A DNA stretch of 42,549 nucleotides from an uncultured Lachnospiraceae bacterium (GTDB lineage Bacteria > Bacillota > Clostridia > Lachnospirales > Lachnospiraceae), in contig CAJFOF010000037.1 of the NCBI GenBank assembly GCA_904395885.1, positions 1-42,549 of the forward strand, read 5' to 3'. A model generated the notes under the pieces. That model did no database searches. It was not told where the DNA came from and saw only the letters and a program-made list of their open reading frames with translations. The position numbers and the translations under genes are program-made. Shown here piece by piece: positions 31,163 to 39,363 of this stretch. Positions within the stretch are counted from its first letter, which is position 1. Every line of letters begins with the position of its first letter.

Positions 31163-33094
31163 TTATTCTGCCTTTATTTTTTCCAGATCCTCCAACCAGA
31201 TCCGGCTGACAGCATCGCTGGGCATTCTCAAATCGCCTCTGGGAGAAACGGCTGCCGATCCAACCTTAGGGCCGTCCGGGAGACAGGAACGCTTGAACTG
31301 CTGACTGAAAAAACGGCGGTAAAAGACCTTCAGCCATTTCAGAATCGTCTCTTTTTCATATCTCCCCTCAAAAGCCTGAATTGCCATCCGATAAATTTTA
31401 GACGGCATATATCCAAAGCGAAGAACGTAGTACAAAAAGAAATCGTGAAGTTCATACGGTCCCACAAGATCTTCCGTTTTCTGTGCAATCTCTCCCTCTT
31501 CAGGAGGCAGCAGCTCCGGGCTGACCGGCGTGTCTAACACATCTTCCAGAACCGCCGCCAAAGTCTTTTCGCCGCAGGTATCTGCATAATATCTGACCAG
31601 ATGGCGCACCAGTGTCTTGGGTACAGAAGCGTTCACACCGTACATAGACATATGATCGCCATTGTAGGTCGCCCATCCCAGCGCAAGCTCTGACATATCA
31701 CCAGTTCCGATAACCAACGCCCCGATTTCGTTGGCGGCATCCATCAAAATCTGTGTGCGCTCACGGGCCTGACTGTTTTCATACGTCACATCTCTCTTAT
31801 CAGGCTCGTGGCCAATATCCCGAAAATGCAGGGAGACCGCCTCTCTGATCGGAATCTCCCTCAGCTCGGCCCCCACTTTCCTTGCCATTGAGCAGGCATT
31901 GGAATACGTTCTGTCTGTCGTTCCAAAGCAAGGCATAGTAATACAGTGGATCTGGCTCCGCGGGATTTCCAACAAGTCAAATGCCCGGACGCAGACCAGC
32001 AGCGCCAACGTAGAATCCAGTCCTCCTGACAGCCCCACTACCACATGGCGGCATCCCGTATGCTCCAACCGCTTCTTCAGCCCCATGGCCTGGATCGTGA
32101 AAATCTCTTCACAGCGGCGGCTTCTGTGTCCGGCATCATCCGGAACAAAAGGAGACGGATCAATAAAGCGCAGCAGGCGGCTCCTCTCTGGTTTTTCCCG
32201 GTTTTCCTCCCCATACTGTATCGTAATATAGGGTTCTCTCTGGTTCCTGCAGAATGTATTCATCCTTCTGCGCTCTGCATCCAGCCGCTCCAGATCCATA
32301 TCCGCAATAATTGTTTCATTGACAAACCGTCTGGATTCCCTGAGACAGGTTCCGTTTTCCGCAATAATATTCTGCCCTCCGAAGACCAGATCCTGGGTCG
32401 ATTCCCCATCTCCGGCATTGGCATACACATATCCGGCCACCAGTCTGGCTGACTGACCACAGATCAGCGATCTGCGGTACTGATCCTTCCCCGTAGTCTC
32501 ATCGCTGGCTGAACAGTTAACGATCACCGTCGCTCCCGCCAGAGCATGGCGAATGCTCGGCGGATCCGGAACCCAGACATCCTCGCAGATTTCCGCTGCC
32601 GCAATCATACCCGGATTTTCCCTGCTGGCAAAAAGCAAATTAGTTCCCATAGGAATCGTTTCTCCGTTCCATTCCACCAGAACCGGTGTCTGATTGCCCG
32701 GTGTAAAATGGCGCAGCTCATAAAATTCAGAATAATTGGGAATATTTACCTTTGGGACGAGCCCCAGAACTCTGCCTCCGTAAATTGCTGCCGCCACATT
32801 ATACAACTTGCCCTTTTCCTCCCAGGGGAGGCCTGCAAAAATCAGTATGCCAGAATCTTTTGCAGCTTCTGCCAGCTTTCCCAGCTCTTCTTTCGCCTTT
32901 CTCAGAAGGGGAAGCTGCAGGAACAGATCCCCGCAGGTATAGGCTGTGAGGCAAAGCTCCGGAAATACTAAAAGGTTTACCCCGGCCTGCTCACAGTCTT
33001 TTATAATTTCTTCTATTCTTTCCCGGTTCCATTCAGGGTCGCCTACCTTTACCTTTGGCGTTGCCGCAGCAACCCGGATCAATCCATCGTTCAT
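31163..33094 (-). CDS. nadE: Glutamine-dependent NAD+ synthetase
   Basis: This 643-residue protein fuses a nitrilase-type glutaminase domain (about 5-280; triad E46, K115, C170 in A-E-I-C-E-D-V-W) to an NAD synthetase domain with the PP-loop S-G-G-L-D-S-T (356-362). It makes NAD from deamido-NAD, ATP and glutamine-derived ammonia. The length fits the long two-domain enzymes. I chose the ATG at 33094, after AAGGAGAGG and overlapping the MATE stop by 4 nt; the frame extends into the MATE gene without another good start. Confidence 0.95.
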   Translation of the reverse strand: MNDGLIRVAAATPKVKVGDPEWNRERIEEIIKDCEQAGVNLLVFPELCLTAYTCGDLFLQLPLLRKAKEELGKLAEAAKDSGILIFAGLPWEEKGKLYNVAAAIYGGRVLGLVPKVNIPNYSEFYELRHFTPGNQTPVLVEWNGETIPMGTNLLFASRENPGMIAAAEICEDVWVPDPPSIRHALAGATVIVNCSASDETTGKDQYRRSLICGQSARLVAGYVYANAGDGESTQDLVFGGQNIIAENGTCLRESRRFVNETIIADMDLERLDAERRRMNTFCRNQREPYITIQYGEENREKPERSRLLRFIDPSPFVPDDAGHRSRRCEEIFTIQAMGLKKRLEHTGCRHVVVGLSGGLDSTLALLVCVRAFDLLEIPRSQIHCITMPCFGTTDRTYSNACSMARKVGAELREIPIREAVSLHFRDIGHEPDKRDVTYENSQARERTQILMDAANEIGALVIGTGDMSELALGWATYNGDHMSMYGVNASVPKTLVRHLVRYYADTCGEKTLAAVLEDVLDTPVSPELLPPEEGEIAQKTEDLVGPYELHDFFLYYVLRFGYMPSKIYRMAIQAFEGRYEKETILKWLKVFYRRFFSQQFKRSCLPDGPKVGSAAVSPRGDLRMPSDAVSRIWLEDLEKIKAE

Positions 33095-34455
33095 TTCTTT
33101 TCCTCTCCTTCTGATAAGTTTTCTGGAAGCCACTTTCCTTTCCAGCAATAAAGAATATCCATTACCATTGTAGAGAACCAGGTAATTGGATAGCACAGCA
33201 TAACCGCCTCAAAACTGTGGAAAAACGGAACAATCCCATTAATATAGATCATCCTTAACACGCACATATTTCCTAGCCCTATCATCATTGTCACCATCGT
33301 CTTCCCTGCGCCTCTTAAGGTTCCCATCAGGATCTGATGAATAGACAAAACAGAGTAAAGCGGAATGAGAATGGTCATAGAAATTTTGCCGTATTCCAGC
33401 ACCGCGGGATCGCTGCCGAAAATCCGCAGAACATCTTCTGACCTCCATAACAAAATCGGACTTAAAATCAGGGTATAGATCAAACTGATAGCGATCCCCT
33501 GAAAAATTCCCTGAATCACTCTCTTTTTCTTTTTTGCCCCGATATTCTGCCCAGTAAAGGTAGTAGCAGCAATGCAGAAACTCTGCAAAGGCAAGGTGAC
33601 AAATCCGTCGATCTTACTGCTTGCACCGTACCCGGCCATGGCTGCTGATCCATATATATTGATATTCGACTGCACAATAACGTTGGAAAGAGAGATGATC
33701 GACTGCTGAATTCCGCTTGGAATCCCTATTGCCAGGATCCGCTTCATCATCCGCACATCAATTTTCAGTTTTTTAAGGTCTACCCGGTATATATCCTGTG
33801 TTCGCATAAGGGCTACCAGAGCAAGCAATGCAGATACCGCCTGGGCAATGATGGTCGCCCACGCAGCTCCCGCAATCCCCATTTGAAATCCAACTACAAA
33901 TACCAGATCCAAAACCACGTTGACTGCTGAAGAAACTGCAAGATAATAGAGTGGACGCCTGGAATCTCCGACCGCCCGGAGGACTCCCGCCGTCATATTA
34001 TAAAGCAGGTTAAACAGAGAACCTGAAAAAAAGATTCTCAGGTAAACTACTGAACCTTCCATAACATCTTCAGGGGTTCCCATCCACTTCAAAATGAGAG
34101 GGGATGCAAGGACACCCAAAATGCTTAATGCCACCCCGCCGATCAGGCTCAACGCAATGCAGGTGTGAACAGCCCATGACAGTTTCTGTTCGTCTCCTGC
34201 ACCGTAATATTGAGAAATAATTACACCGGCGCCGGTCGCAATGCCCAAAAACATACCAATGATCAGATTGATCAATGAGTTGCTGGAACCTACCGCTGCC
34301 AGTGCCTCGCTTCCTATAAAGTTTCCCACTACGACAGAGTCCACTGTGTTGTAAAGTTGCTGGAAAAGATTTCCAATTAACAGTGGGACTGAAAACAGCA
34401 GAAACTGCTTCCATATGACTCCCTCCGTCATCAGCATCGTCTTTTTCCCTGTCAT
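33091..34455 (-). CDS. MATE-family efflux transporter
   Basis: This 454-residue protein has twelve hydrophobic segments in two related halves. The N-terminal half has F-S-V-P-L-L-I-G-N-L-F-Q-Q-L-Y-N-T-V-D, a typical MATE start, followed by V-V-V-G-N-F-I-G. It exports organic cations or drugs in exchange for Na+ or H+. The ligand is unknown, and NorM-type or DinF-like assignment is not possible by eye. Its stop overlaps nadE. A perfect 21-bp palindrome lies about 90 nt upstream and may be an operator. Confidence 0.92.
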   Translation of the reverse strand: MTGKKTMLMTEGVIWKQFLLFSVPLLIGNLFQQLYNTVDSVVVGNFIGSEALAAVGSSNSLINLIIGMFLGIATGAGVIISQYYGAGDEQKLSWAVHTCIALSLIGGVALSILGVLASPLILKWMGTPEDVMEGSVVYLRIFFSGSLFNLLYNMTAGVLRAVGDSRRPLYYLAVSSAVNVVLDLVFVVGFQMGIAGAAWATIIAQAVSALLALVALMRTQDIYRVDLKKLKIDVRMMKRILAIGIPSGIQQSIISLSNVIVQSNINIYGSAAMAGYGASSKIDGFVTLPLQSFCIAATTFTGQNIGAKKKKRVIQGIFQGIAISLIYTLILSPILLWRSEDVLRIFGSDPAVLEYGKISMTILIPLYSVLSIHQILMGTLRGAGKTMVTMMIGLGNMCVLRMIYINGIVPFFHSFEAVMLCYPITWFSTMVMDILYCWKGKWLPENLSEGEEKK

Positions 34456-34545
34456 CCCTGTTATTCCCCCCTATTTTCTCCTACAATCATCATCTGTATA
34501 CCCATCTCCTGCCCCTGTCCTTCGCAATGCAAAAACATGACGCAA

Positions 34546-34566
34546 GGGTCAAAATACTTTTGACCC
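34546..34566. promoter_or_regulatory. Perfect palindrome upstream of the MATE gene, candidate operator
   Basis: GGGTCAAAA (34546-34554), TAC, then TTTTGACCC (34558-34566) is a perfect 9+9 inverted repeat. It lies between the divergent MATE and Rrf2 genes, 91 nt from the MATE start. No T-tract follows, so an operator is more likely than a terminator. I could not place a good -35/-10 pair around it. Confidence 0.5.
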
Positions 34567-34651
34567 CAAGAGTATGATATCACAATTTGCCGAAAAAAGG
34601 AAGGCGGCCGGTTTCCTATTTACATTTCTCCCTAAATCAGTTACAATCTCA

Positions 34652-34671
34652 TTATCTTAGTAACCTGATAA
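34652..34671 (+). promoter_or_regulatory. Inverted repeat upstream of the Rrf2/IscR-like gene
   Basis: TTATC (34652-34656), ten bases and GATAA (34667-34671) form a short dyad about 27 nt before the start codon, where an autoregulated Rrf2 gene would have its operator. No convincing promoter boxes were found, so this is tentative. Confidence 0.3.
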
Positions 34672-34697
34672 GAATAATCGGAAAGGAGCATTTTTCC

Positions 34698-35129
34698 ATG
34701 AAGATTTCTACAAAAGGCCGGTATGCTCTTCGTATGATGCTGGAATTTGCCATGTCCGGAGACCAATGTACGAAGCTCAACCAGGTAGCAGAGCGTCAGC
34801 AGATCTCCGTCAAATATCTGGAGCAAATCGCTATGGTACTCTGCCGTGCCGGCTGTATCAAAAGTATGCGAGGCGCTCAGGGCGGATATCGGCTGGCCAG
34901 AGACCCCAAAGATTATACCGTCGGCGAAATTCTGCGCCTGACAGAAGGCAGCCTTGCCCCGGTACCCTGTCTGGAAGACAGCCCGAATCAGTGCAGCCGG
35001 GCCTCCGGATGTGCTGTGCTGTCCGTCTGGGAAGATCTGGCCGCTGCCATCAATCAGGTAGTAGATCGGGTCACTCTGGCCGATCTGGTGGAAGAACAAA
35101 AAAGGAAACCGGAGCAGAATCTTCTGTAA
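34698..35129 (+). CDS. Rrf2-family regulator with Fe-S cysteines (IscR-like)
   Basis: This 143-residue protein has the Rrf2 winged HTH: K-I-S-T-K-G-R-Y-A-L-R, I-S-V-K-Y-L-E-Q-I, and wing R-G-A-Q-G-G-Y-R-L-A. Three cysteines are placed as in IscR: C91-x7-C99-x5-C105, which can ligate a [2Fe-2S] cluster. It should therefore sense Fe-S status or redox state. I chose the ATG at 34698 after AAGGAG; the ORF extends upstream without a ribosome binding site. It precedes tcdA by 17 nt. No isc/suf genes follow, so its targets include distant loci. Confidence 0.88.
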   Translation: MKISTKGRYALRMMLEFAMSGDQCTKLNQVAERQQISVKYLEQIAMVLCRAGCIKSMRGAQGGYRLARDPKDYTVGEILRLTEGSLAPVPCLEDSPNQCSRASGCAVLSVWEDLAAAINQVVDRVTLADLVEEQKRKPEQNLL

Positions 35130-35146
35130 CCGGCGTAGGGGGAATT

Positions 35147-35890
35147 ATGGATTTTTATAAGGAACACGAATTTTCCAGAACAGAAATGCTGCTGGGTTCT
35201 GAGGGGCTGCACCGGATGGAAGCTTCCACAATCGCTGTATTCGGTATCGGAGGCGTTGGCTCTCATGCCGCAGAAGCGCTGGCCAGAAGCGGAGTCGGCT
35301 GCCTGATCCTGATCGACAGCGATACGGTCTCTCTGACCAACATTAACCGTCAGAGCATTGCTCTTCACAGCACTATTGGACGCAATAAAACTCTGGTGAT
35401 GAAAGAAAAAATAGCGGATATTAACCCGCAGTGCAGAGTCATCTGCATCCAGGATTTTATTTTGCCAGAAAATCTGGGTAGTTTTTTTGCATCTGTCTTC
35501 AGACAGGTTTCATCCATCAGTTACATCGTTGACGCTATCGACACTGTCAGTACGAAACTGGCCATCGCAGAATACGCGTTTCAACGGGAAATCCCCCTGA
35601 TTTCTTCCATGGGGACCGGAAACAAACTCCATCCCGAGCTGTTTGAAATTGCCGATATCTATCAGACTTCCGTCTGCCCACTCTGCCGCGTTATGAGAAA
35701 AGAGCTAAAAAAGATCGGCATCCCCGGCCTGGAGGTGCTGTATTCCCGCGAAGAACCCCTAAAGCCTGCGCCGTCCCAGGAAGCCCTTTCCTCCTCAAAG
35801 CGCTCCATTCCGGGAAGCGTCTCCTTTGTTCCGCCAGTAGCCGGCCTTCTGATTGCCGGCCACGTGATCAGGAAATTATGCGGTATCTGA
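35147..35890 (+). CDS. tcdA: tRNA threonylcarbamoyladenosine dehydratase (TcdA/CsdL)
   Basis: This 247-residue E1-like protein has the nucleotide-binding G-I-G-G-V-G-S-H (33-40), D57-S-D59-T-V-S-L-T-N-I-N-R68-Q, the D129-x2-D132 pair and a C177-P-L-C180 element in place of the catalytic cysteine loop. TcdA uses ATP to cyclise t6A37 of tRNA to ct6A. I chose the ATG at 35147, preceded by AGGGGGAATT and matching the family N-terminus. The family partner, a cysteine desulfurase-linked sulfur acceptor, is not next to it; cotranscription with an Rrf2 regulator is noteworthy. No U-tract terminator for it is seen on the plus strand. Confidence 0.9.
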   Translation: MDFYKEHEFSRTEMLLGSEGLHRMEASTIAVFGIGGVGSHAAEALARSGVGCLILIDSDTVSLTNINRQSIALHSTIGRNKTLVMKEKIADINPQCRVICIQDFILPENLGSFFASVFRQVSSISYIVDAIDTVSTKLAIAEYAFQREIPLISSMGTGNKLHPELFEIADIYQTSVCPLCRVMRKELKKIGIPGLEVLYSREEPLKPAPSQEALSSSKRSIPGSVSFVPPVAGLLIAGHVIRKLCGI

Positions 35891-35981
35891 TATGTTTTAA
35901 CCCATATCCCCAACCTGCTGTCATACGAATGTCCTTTCCTATGAAACGAATATGCCGCCTGCAGCAATATCACCGTATATG

Positions 35982-36109
35982 AAAAAAAGAACTGCTTTTC
36001 CCCCACAGAAAGCAGTTCTCACGTCACGATCACATAACCGTTACACCTATAAAGTTTTGGCATCCCCATACCAAATTGTCAGTAAGCATCCCGTACTTCT
36101 TTACTCACT
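35982..36109 (-). ncRNA. Candidate intergenic small RNA with own promoter and terminator
   Basis: On the minus strand, TTGACT (36144-36139), 17 nt and TATATT (36121-36116) would start an RNA near 36109. It ends at an 11-bp intrinsic terminator (35988-35998/36009-36019) with seven T residues. Before that, a CAGTGAG/CTTACTG hairpin and a TTTGGTAT/ATGCCAAA hairpin form the 5' half. No gene follows on this strand, so it is not a leader. A 19-codon frame (M-L-T-D-N-L-V-W-G-C) lies inside but has no clear ribosome binding site. I recognise no known family. Confidence 0.6.
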
Positions 36110-36144
36110 GTAGTCAATATAGCACTTTTTAAATGACAAGTCAA

Positions 36145-36369
36145 TCCTTCGCTGTACATTTTTTACAAATTTATTTGCCATTCATCCCATTTTTCCGTCG
36201 AATCGAATTTCTCTGCCTCCATTTTCCTTTGCGTATATTTTCCACAGAAACGGAACACACTTTGTTTAGCGTCGAATATTAACGTCAGTCTGCAGAGTCA
36301 AAACACGCCGACCACATGCACTGACGCCGTTTTGCGAGAAAAATGAGACGGAAAGGAAGGAAAGGATTT
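36145..36369 (+). other. Gene-free region upstream of the gerA-type gene
   Basis: This AT-rich stretch contains no ORF with a ribosome binding site and no hairpin of note. A sigma-G or sigma-F promoter would be expected here for a germination gene, but I could not find a convincing match to either consensus. TATAT and GAATAT fragments occur without suitable partners. Confidence 0.4.
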
Positions 36370-37782
36370 ATGGAATTTTCCCAAAAACTCTCCGATAATA
36401 TGGATTTTCTTCAAAAGACCCTGCTGACCGGGAAAAATTTTGATGTAGTATACCGTACCCTTGACATTGCAGGCCATGAAGCCTGCCTGTACTTTATTGA
36501 CGGCTTTACAAAAGACGAGGTTCTGTTAAAACTCCTTCAGATTTTTTCCAGCATCAAACCAGAAGATATGCCGGCTGACGCCCATAGTTTCTTAAAAAAG
36601 TATTTGTCATACGGAGAAACCGGGCTTCTGACAGATTCAGATAGTATGATTACCCAGCTTCTCTCCGGCATATCCTGCCTCTTTATAGACGGGTACGAAA
36701 CCTGCCTCACCATAGACTGCCGAACTTATCCGGCCCGCAGCGTAGCAGAGCCAGACAAAGACAAGGTACTCCGAGGATCCAGGGACGGATTTGTAGAAAC
36801 CCTGATCTTCAATACAGCGCTTATTCGCCGGCGTATCCGAGATCCAAGGCTGACCATGGAAATCCTGAGTGCCGGCGAGAGTTCTCATACAGACATTGCA
36901 CTCTGCTATATGCAAGGGCGGGCTGATGAGGAACTCTTAAATCTGATTCGCTCCCGAATCGAAAAACTCCATGTAGATGCCCTAACTATGAATCAGGAAA
37001 GTCTGGCAGAGTGTCTTTATCCCCACAAATGGTACAATCCTTTTCCAAAATTTCGTTTTTCAGAGCGGCCCGATACCACAGCGGCTTCTATTTTAGAAGG
37101 AAGCATCGTCCTTATCGTCGATACTTCTCCATCTGCTATGATCCTTCCCTCCTCCGTCTTCGATATTATCGAGGATGCTGATGACTACTATTTTCCGCCT
37201 ATCACCGGCACATATCTGAGACTTTCCAGAATGACGATCTCACTTTTAAGCCTCATTCTGACCCCGCTTTGGCTGCTGCTGATGCAAAATCCGGATATTA
37301 TTCCTTCCTGGCTGGAATTTATACAGCTATCCGACGAATTATATGTTCCTCTGATTTTTCAGCTCCTGATTCTGGAATTTGCTATCGATGGTCTCAGATT
37401 GGCTGCCGTCAGCACGCCAAGTATGCTGACGACACCCCTCAGCATTATCGCCGGTATCGTTATGGGAGAATATGCCGTCAAATCCGGTTGGTTCAACAGC
37501 GAAACCATGCTTTACATGGCTTTTGTCACTGTTGCCAACTATTCTCAGTCCAGTTTTGAACTCGGCTATGCCCTGAAGTTTATGCGTATTCTAATCCTGG
37601 TTCTGACATCCCTGTTTAACTATTGGGGCTTTGCCGCAGGCATAATCTTTTCCGTCTGCGCCATTGTCTTCAATAAGACTATTGCAGGAAAAAGCTATAT
37701 CTATCCCCTGATTCCCTTTAGCTGGAAAGAGTTGAAAAAGCGATTCTTCCGCAGCCGGCTTCCTCATACAGAAAAAAACTGA
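36370..37782 (+). CDS. GerA/SpoVAF-family spore germination protein
   Basis: This 470-residue protein has a large soluble N-terminal part (about 1-275) and a C-terminal membrane part with about five hydrophobic segments. Family motifs are S-R-D-G-F-V-E-T-L-I-F-N-T-A-L-I-R-R-R-I (about 146-165), a P-S-A-M-I-L-P-S-S-V-F-D block, and Y-F-P-P-I-T-G-T-Y-L-R-L-S-R before the first helix. Such A-subunit proteins sit in the spore inner membrane. Normally they work with B and C subunits; none is here, so it may be a SpoVAF-like or orphan receptor subunit. I chose the ATG at 36370, preceded by AAGGAAAGGA. It converges on glpP with a 5-nt gap. Confidence 0.88.
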   Translation: MEFSQKLSDNMDFLQKTLLTGKNFDVVYRTLDIAGHEACLYFIDGFTKDEVLLKLLQIFSSIKPEDMPADAHSFLKKYLSYGETGLLTDSDSMITQLLSGISCLFIDGYETCLTIDCRTYPARSVAEPDKDKVLRGSRDGFVETLIFNTALIRRRIRDPRLTMEILSAGESSHTDIALCYMQGRADEELLNLIRSRIEKLHVDALTMNQESLAECLYPHKWYNPFPKFRFSERPDTTAASILEGSIVLIVDTSPSAMILPSSVFDIIEDADDYYFPPITGTYLRLSRMTISLLSLILTPLWLLLMQNPDIIPSWLEFIQLSDELYVPLIFQLLILEFAIDGLRLAAVSTPSMLTTPLSIIAGIVMGEYAVKSGWFNSETMLYMAFVTVANYSQSSFELGYALKFMRILILVLTSLFNYWGFAAGIIFSVCAIVFNKTIAGKSYIYPLIPFSWKELKKRFFRSRLPHTEKN

Positions 37783-37787
37783 GTCTT

Positions 37788-38348
37788 TTATGCAAACCAC
37801 AGTTCCTGCTTTGTGGTAGAAATAGCATCTGCGCCGGCGGCAAAAGCAGCCATGATATCTTTTTTATCCGAAATCAAGCCGCCGGCAATAATAGGAATGT
37901 CAGTATACGCCCGTATTTCCTTCAGAACCTTTGGCATAACTCCAGGCATAACTTCCACCAAATCCGGATGGAACGTATCGATCTGCTTTTTCGTTGTGCT
38001 CATAGCAAGGGAATCAATAATAAAGGTTCTCTGAATCCCAAAAAGGCCCAGCTCCAGCGCCCTCTTTACCAAAAGAGGTTTAGTACTGATGATGCCGTCT
38101 GCCTGAGTATTCTGTTTGATAAAGTCTACTGCGATTTCTTTGGCACTGAGTCCTGCTGTCAAATCCGCATGGACAATAGCGATTTTGCCTCTTTCTTTTA
38201 TCTGACGGACAATGTCTTCGATATTGCAGATACTTCCGTACAAAATAAAGACTACCTGACACTCGGATTCAAAACACTTTTTCAACCCGCTTTCATCCTT
38301 GACAGCCGCTATCACAGGAGATGCTTCTAATAATTCGATTGCTTTCAT
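37788..38348 (-). CDS. glpP: Glycerol-3-phosphate-responsive antiterminator GlpP
   Basis: This 186-residue protein matches GlpP: P-V-I-A-A-V-K-D near the start, I-V-H-A-D-L-T-A-G-L, D-G-I-I-S-T-K-P, M-P-G-V-M-P-K, P-I-I-A-G-G-L-I and a G-A-D-A-I-S-T-T-K tail. In Bacillus it binds leader mRNA of glp genes when G3P is present and prevents termination. I chose the ATG at 38348, downstream of AAAGGAGACGG. It lies behind the ugp cluster but after a strong terminator. The palindrome CCGTATACGG (38406-38415) is in its leader. Candidate target leaders are outside the window. Confidence 0.93.
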   Translation of the reverse strand: MKAIELLEASPVIAAVKDESGLKKCFESECQVVFILYGSICNIEDIVRQIKERGKIAIVHADLTAGLSAKEIAVDFIKQNTQADGIISTKPLLVKRALELGLFGIQRTFIIDSLAMSTTKKQIDTFHPDLVEVMPGVMPKVLKEIRAYTDIPIIAGGLISDKKDIMAAFAAGADAISTTKQELWFA

Positions 38349-38461
38349 TTGTTTTTCCGTCTCCTTTATAAAGTTACTTATATTTTTTCTCCATAGCCTC
38401 GTATACCGTATACGGTGCATCACTTCATATTATTTTACCCTAATTTTCTAAAAAAGAAAAG

Positions 38462-38497
38462 AAAAAAGCACAGGCAATCAAAAATAGCCTATGCTTT
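38462..38497 (-). terminator. Terminator after ugpQ
   Basis: An 11-bp stem with one wobble (38487-38497/38465-38475) and an 11-nt loop is followed on the minus strand by a TTTTTTC-TTTTC-TTTTTT tract. It separates ugpQ from glpP. Confidence 0.85.
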
Positions 38498-38558
38498 TTG
38501 TCTTATTTTTCTGTTTCTTCAAACAGTACACCAACAGGCCCGACTTCTTCGGCCCTTC

Positions 38559-39296
38559 CTAGATATTGTTTTTTTTGCTGTCCACCCAGCTCTTGCAGAC
38601 TGACGGATAATTGGTAATCGCCCCATCGCAGCCCCAATCATAAAGCTGCTCTAAGGTTCCCATATCATTGATGGTCCATACATTTACCTGAATCCCATTT
38701 TCCCGGCAGCCTTTTACCGTTTCTTCTGTCAGCCCCTTATATCCAGGATGGTAAGCCTCCAGCCCGAATTTCTTGCAGTAATGGCCGGCATTTCCGATTC
38801 CGGCATGATCCAGCAACGCGCCGCACACAGCCTGAGGATCCAGCTCTTTTACTCTTATTAAGGACATATGGTTAAAGGAAGAGTAAAAGACTTTCTTTTC
38901 CAGTCCATATTTTCTAACCAGCTCAACCGTTTTTTCTTCCAACCCCTCGTAGTAATAGACACCCGTCTTAATCTCGATATTGGTCACCAGATCCTGTCCT
39001 GCAGCCCACTGGCAGTACTCTTCAAAAGAAGGAATCGGACAAAATCCATATTTTCCGCCAAAAAGTTTTGCAGCATCAAGCTTAATCAGTTCTTCGTATG
39101 TATAGTCTTTTACGCGGCCAGTCCCAGTAGTCGTCCGGTCCACAGTTTCATCGTGAATCACAACTATCTTTCCATCCTTTGTAAGCTGTACATCCAGCTC
39201 GATTCCATCGCACCCTGTCTCAGCTGCTTTCCGGAAAGCCAACATCGTATTTTCCGGATACTTTCCGCTGTAGCCTCTGTGTGCATACACTTTCAT
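38559..39296 (-). CDS. ugpQ: Glycerophosphodiester phosphodiesterase
   Basis: This 245-residue TIM-barrel enzyme has the GDPD motifs A-H6-R7-G-Y-S-G-K-Y-P-E15-N16-T, G-I-E33-L-D35-V-Q-L-T-K-D-G and V-I-H48-D-E-T-V-D-R-T. No signal peptide is present, so it acts in the cytoplasm. It hydrolyses glycerophosphodiesters brought in by the transporter to G3P and an alcohol. It lies 67 nt after ugpE, with GTGGGGGA before the ATG, and is likely the last cotranscribed gene of the uptake operon. Confidence 0.94.
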   Translation of the reverse strand: MKVYAHRGYSGKYPENTMLAFRKAAETGCDGIELDVQLTKDGKIVVIHDETVDRTTTGTGRVKDYTYEELIKLDAAKLFGGKYGFCPIPSFEEYCQWAAGQDLVTNIEIKTGVYYYEGLEEKTVELVRKYGLEKKVFYSSFNHMSLIRVKELDPQAVCGALLDHAGIGNAGHYCKKFGLEAYHPGYKGLTEETVKGCRENGIQVNVWTINDMGTLEQLYDWGCDGAITNYPSVCKSWVDSKKNNI

Positions 39297-39363
39297 GGCA
39301 ATCCCCCACTTTCATTTTGTCAGTTTTATGTTGATTCAGACACAGCCTGAACACATATCGATT

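Noticed and set aside
35662..36006. 114-codon minus-strand ORF running into the intergenic region after tcdA
   Set aside because: Mostly antisense to tcdA and overlapping the sRNA terminator; no ribosome binding site or recognisable domain.
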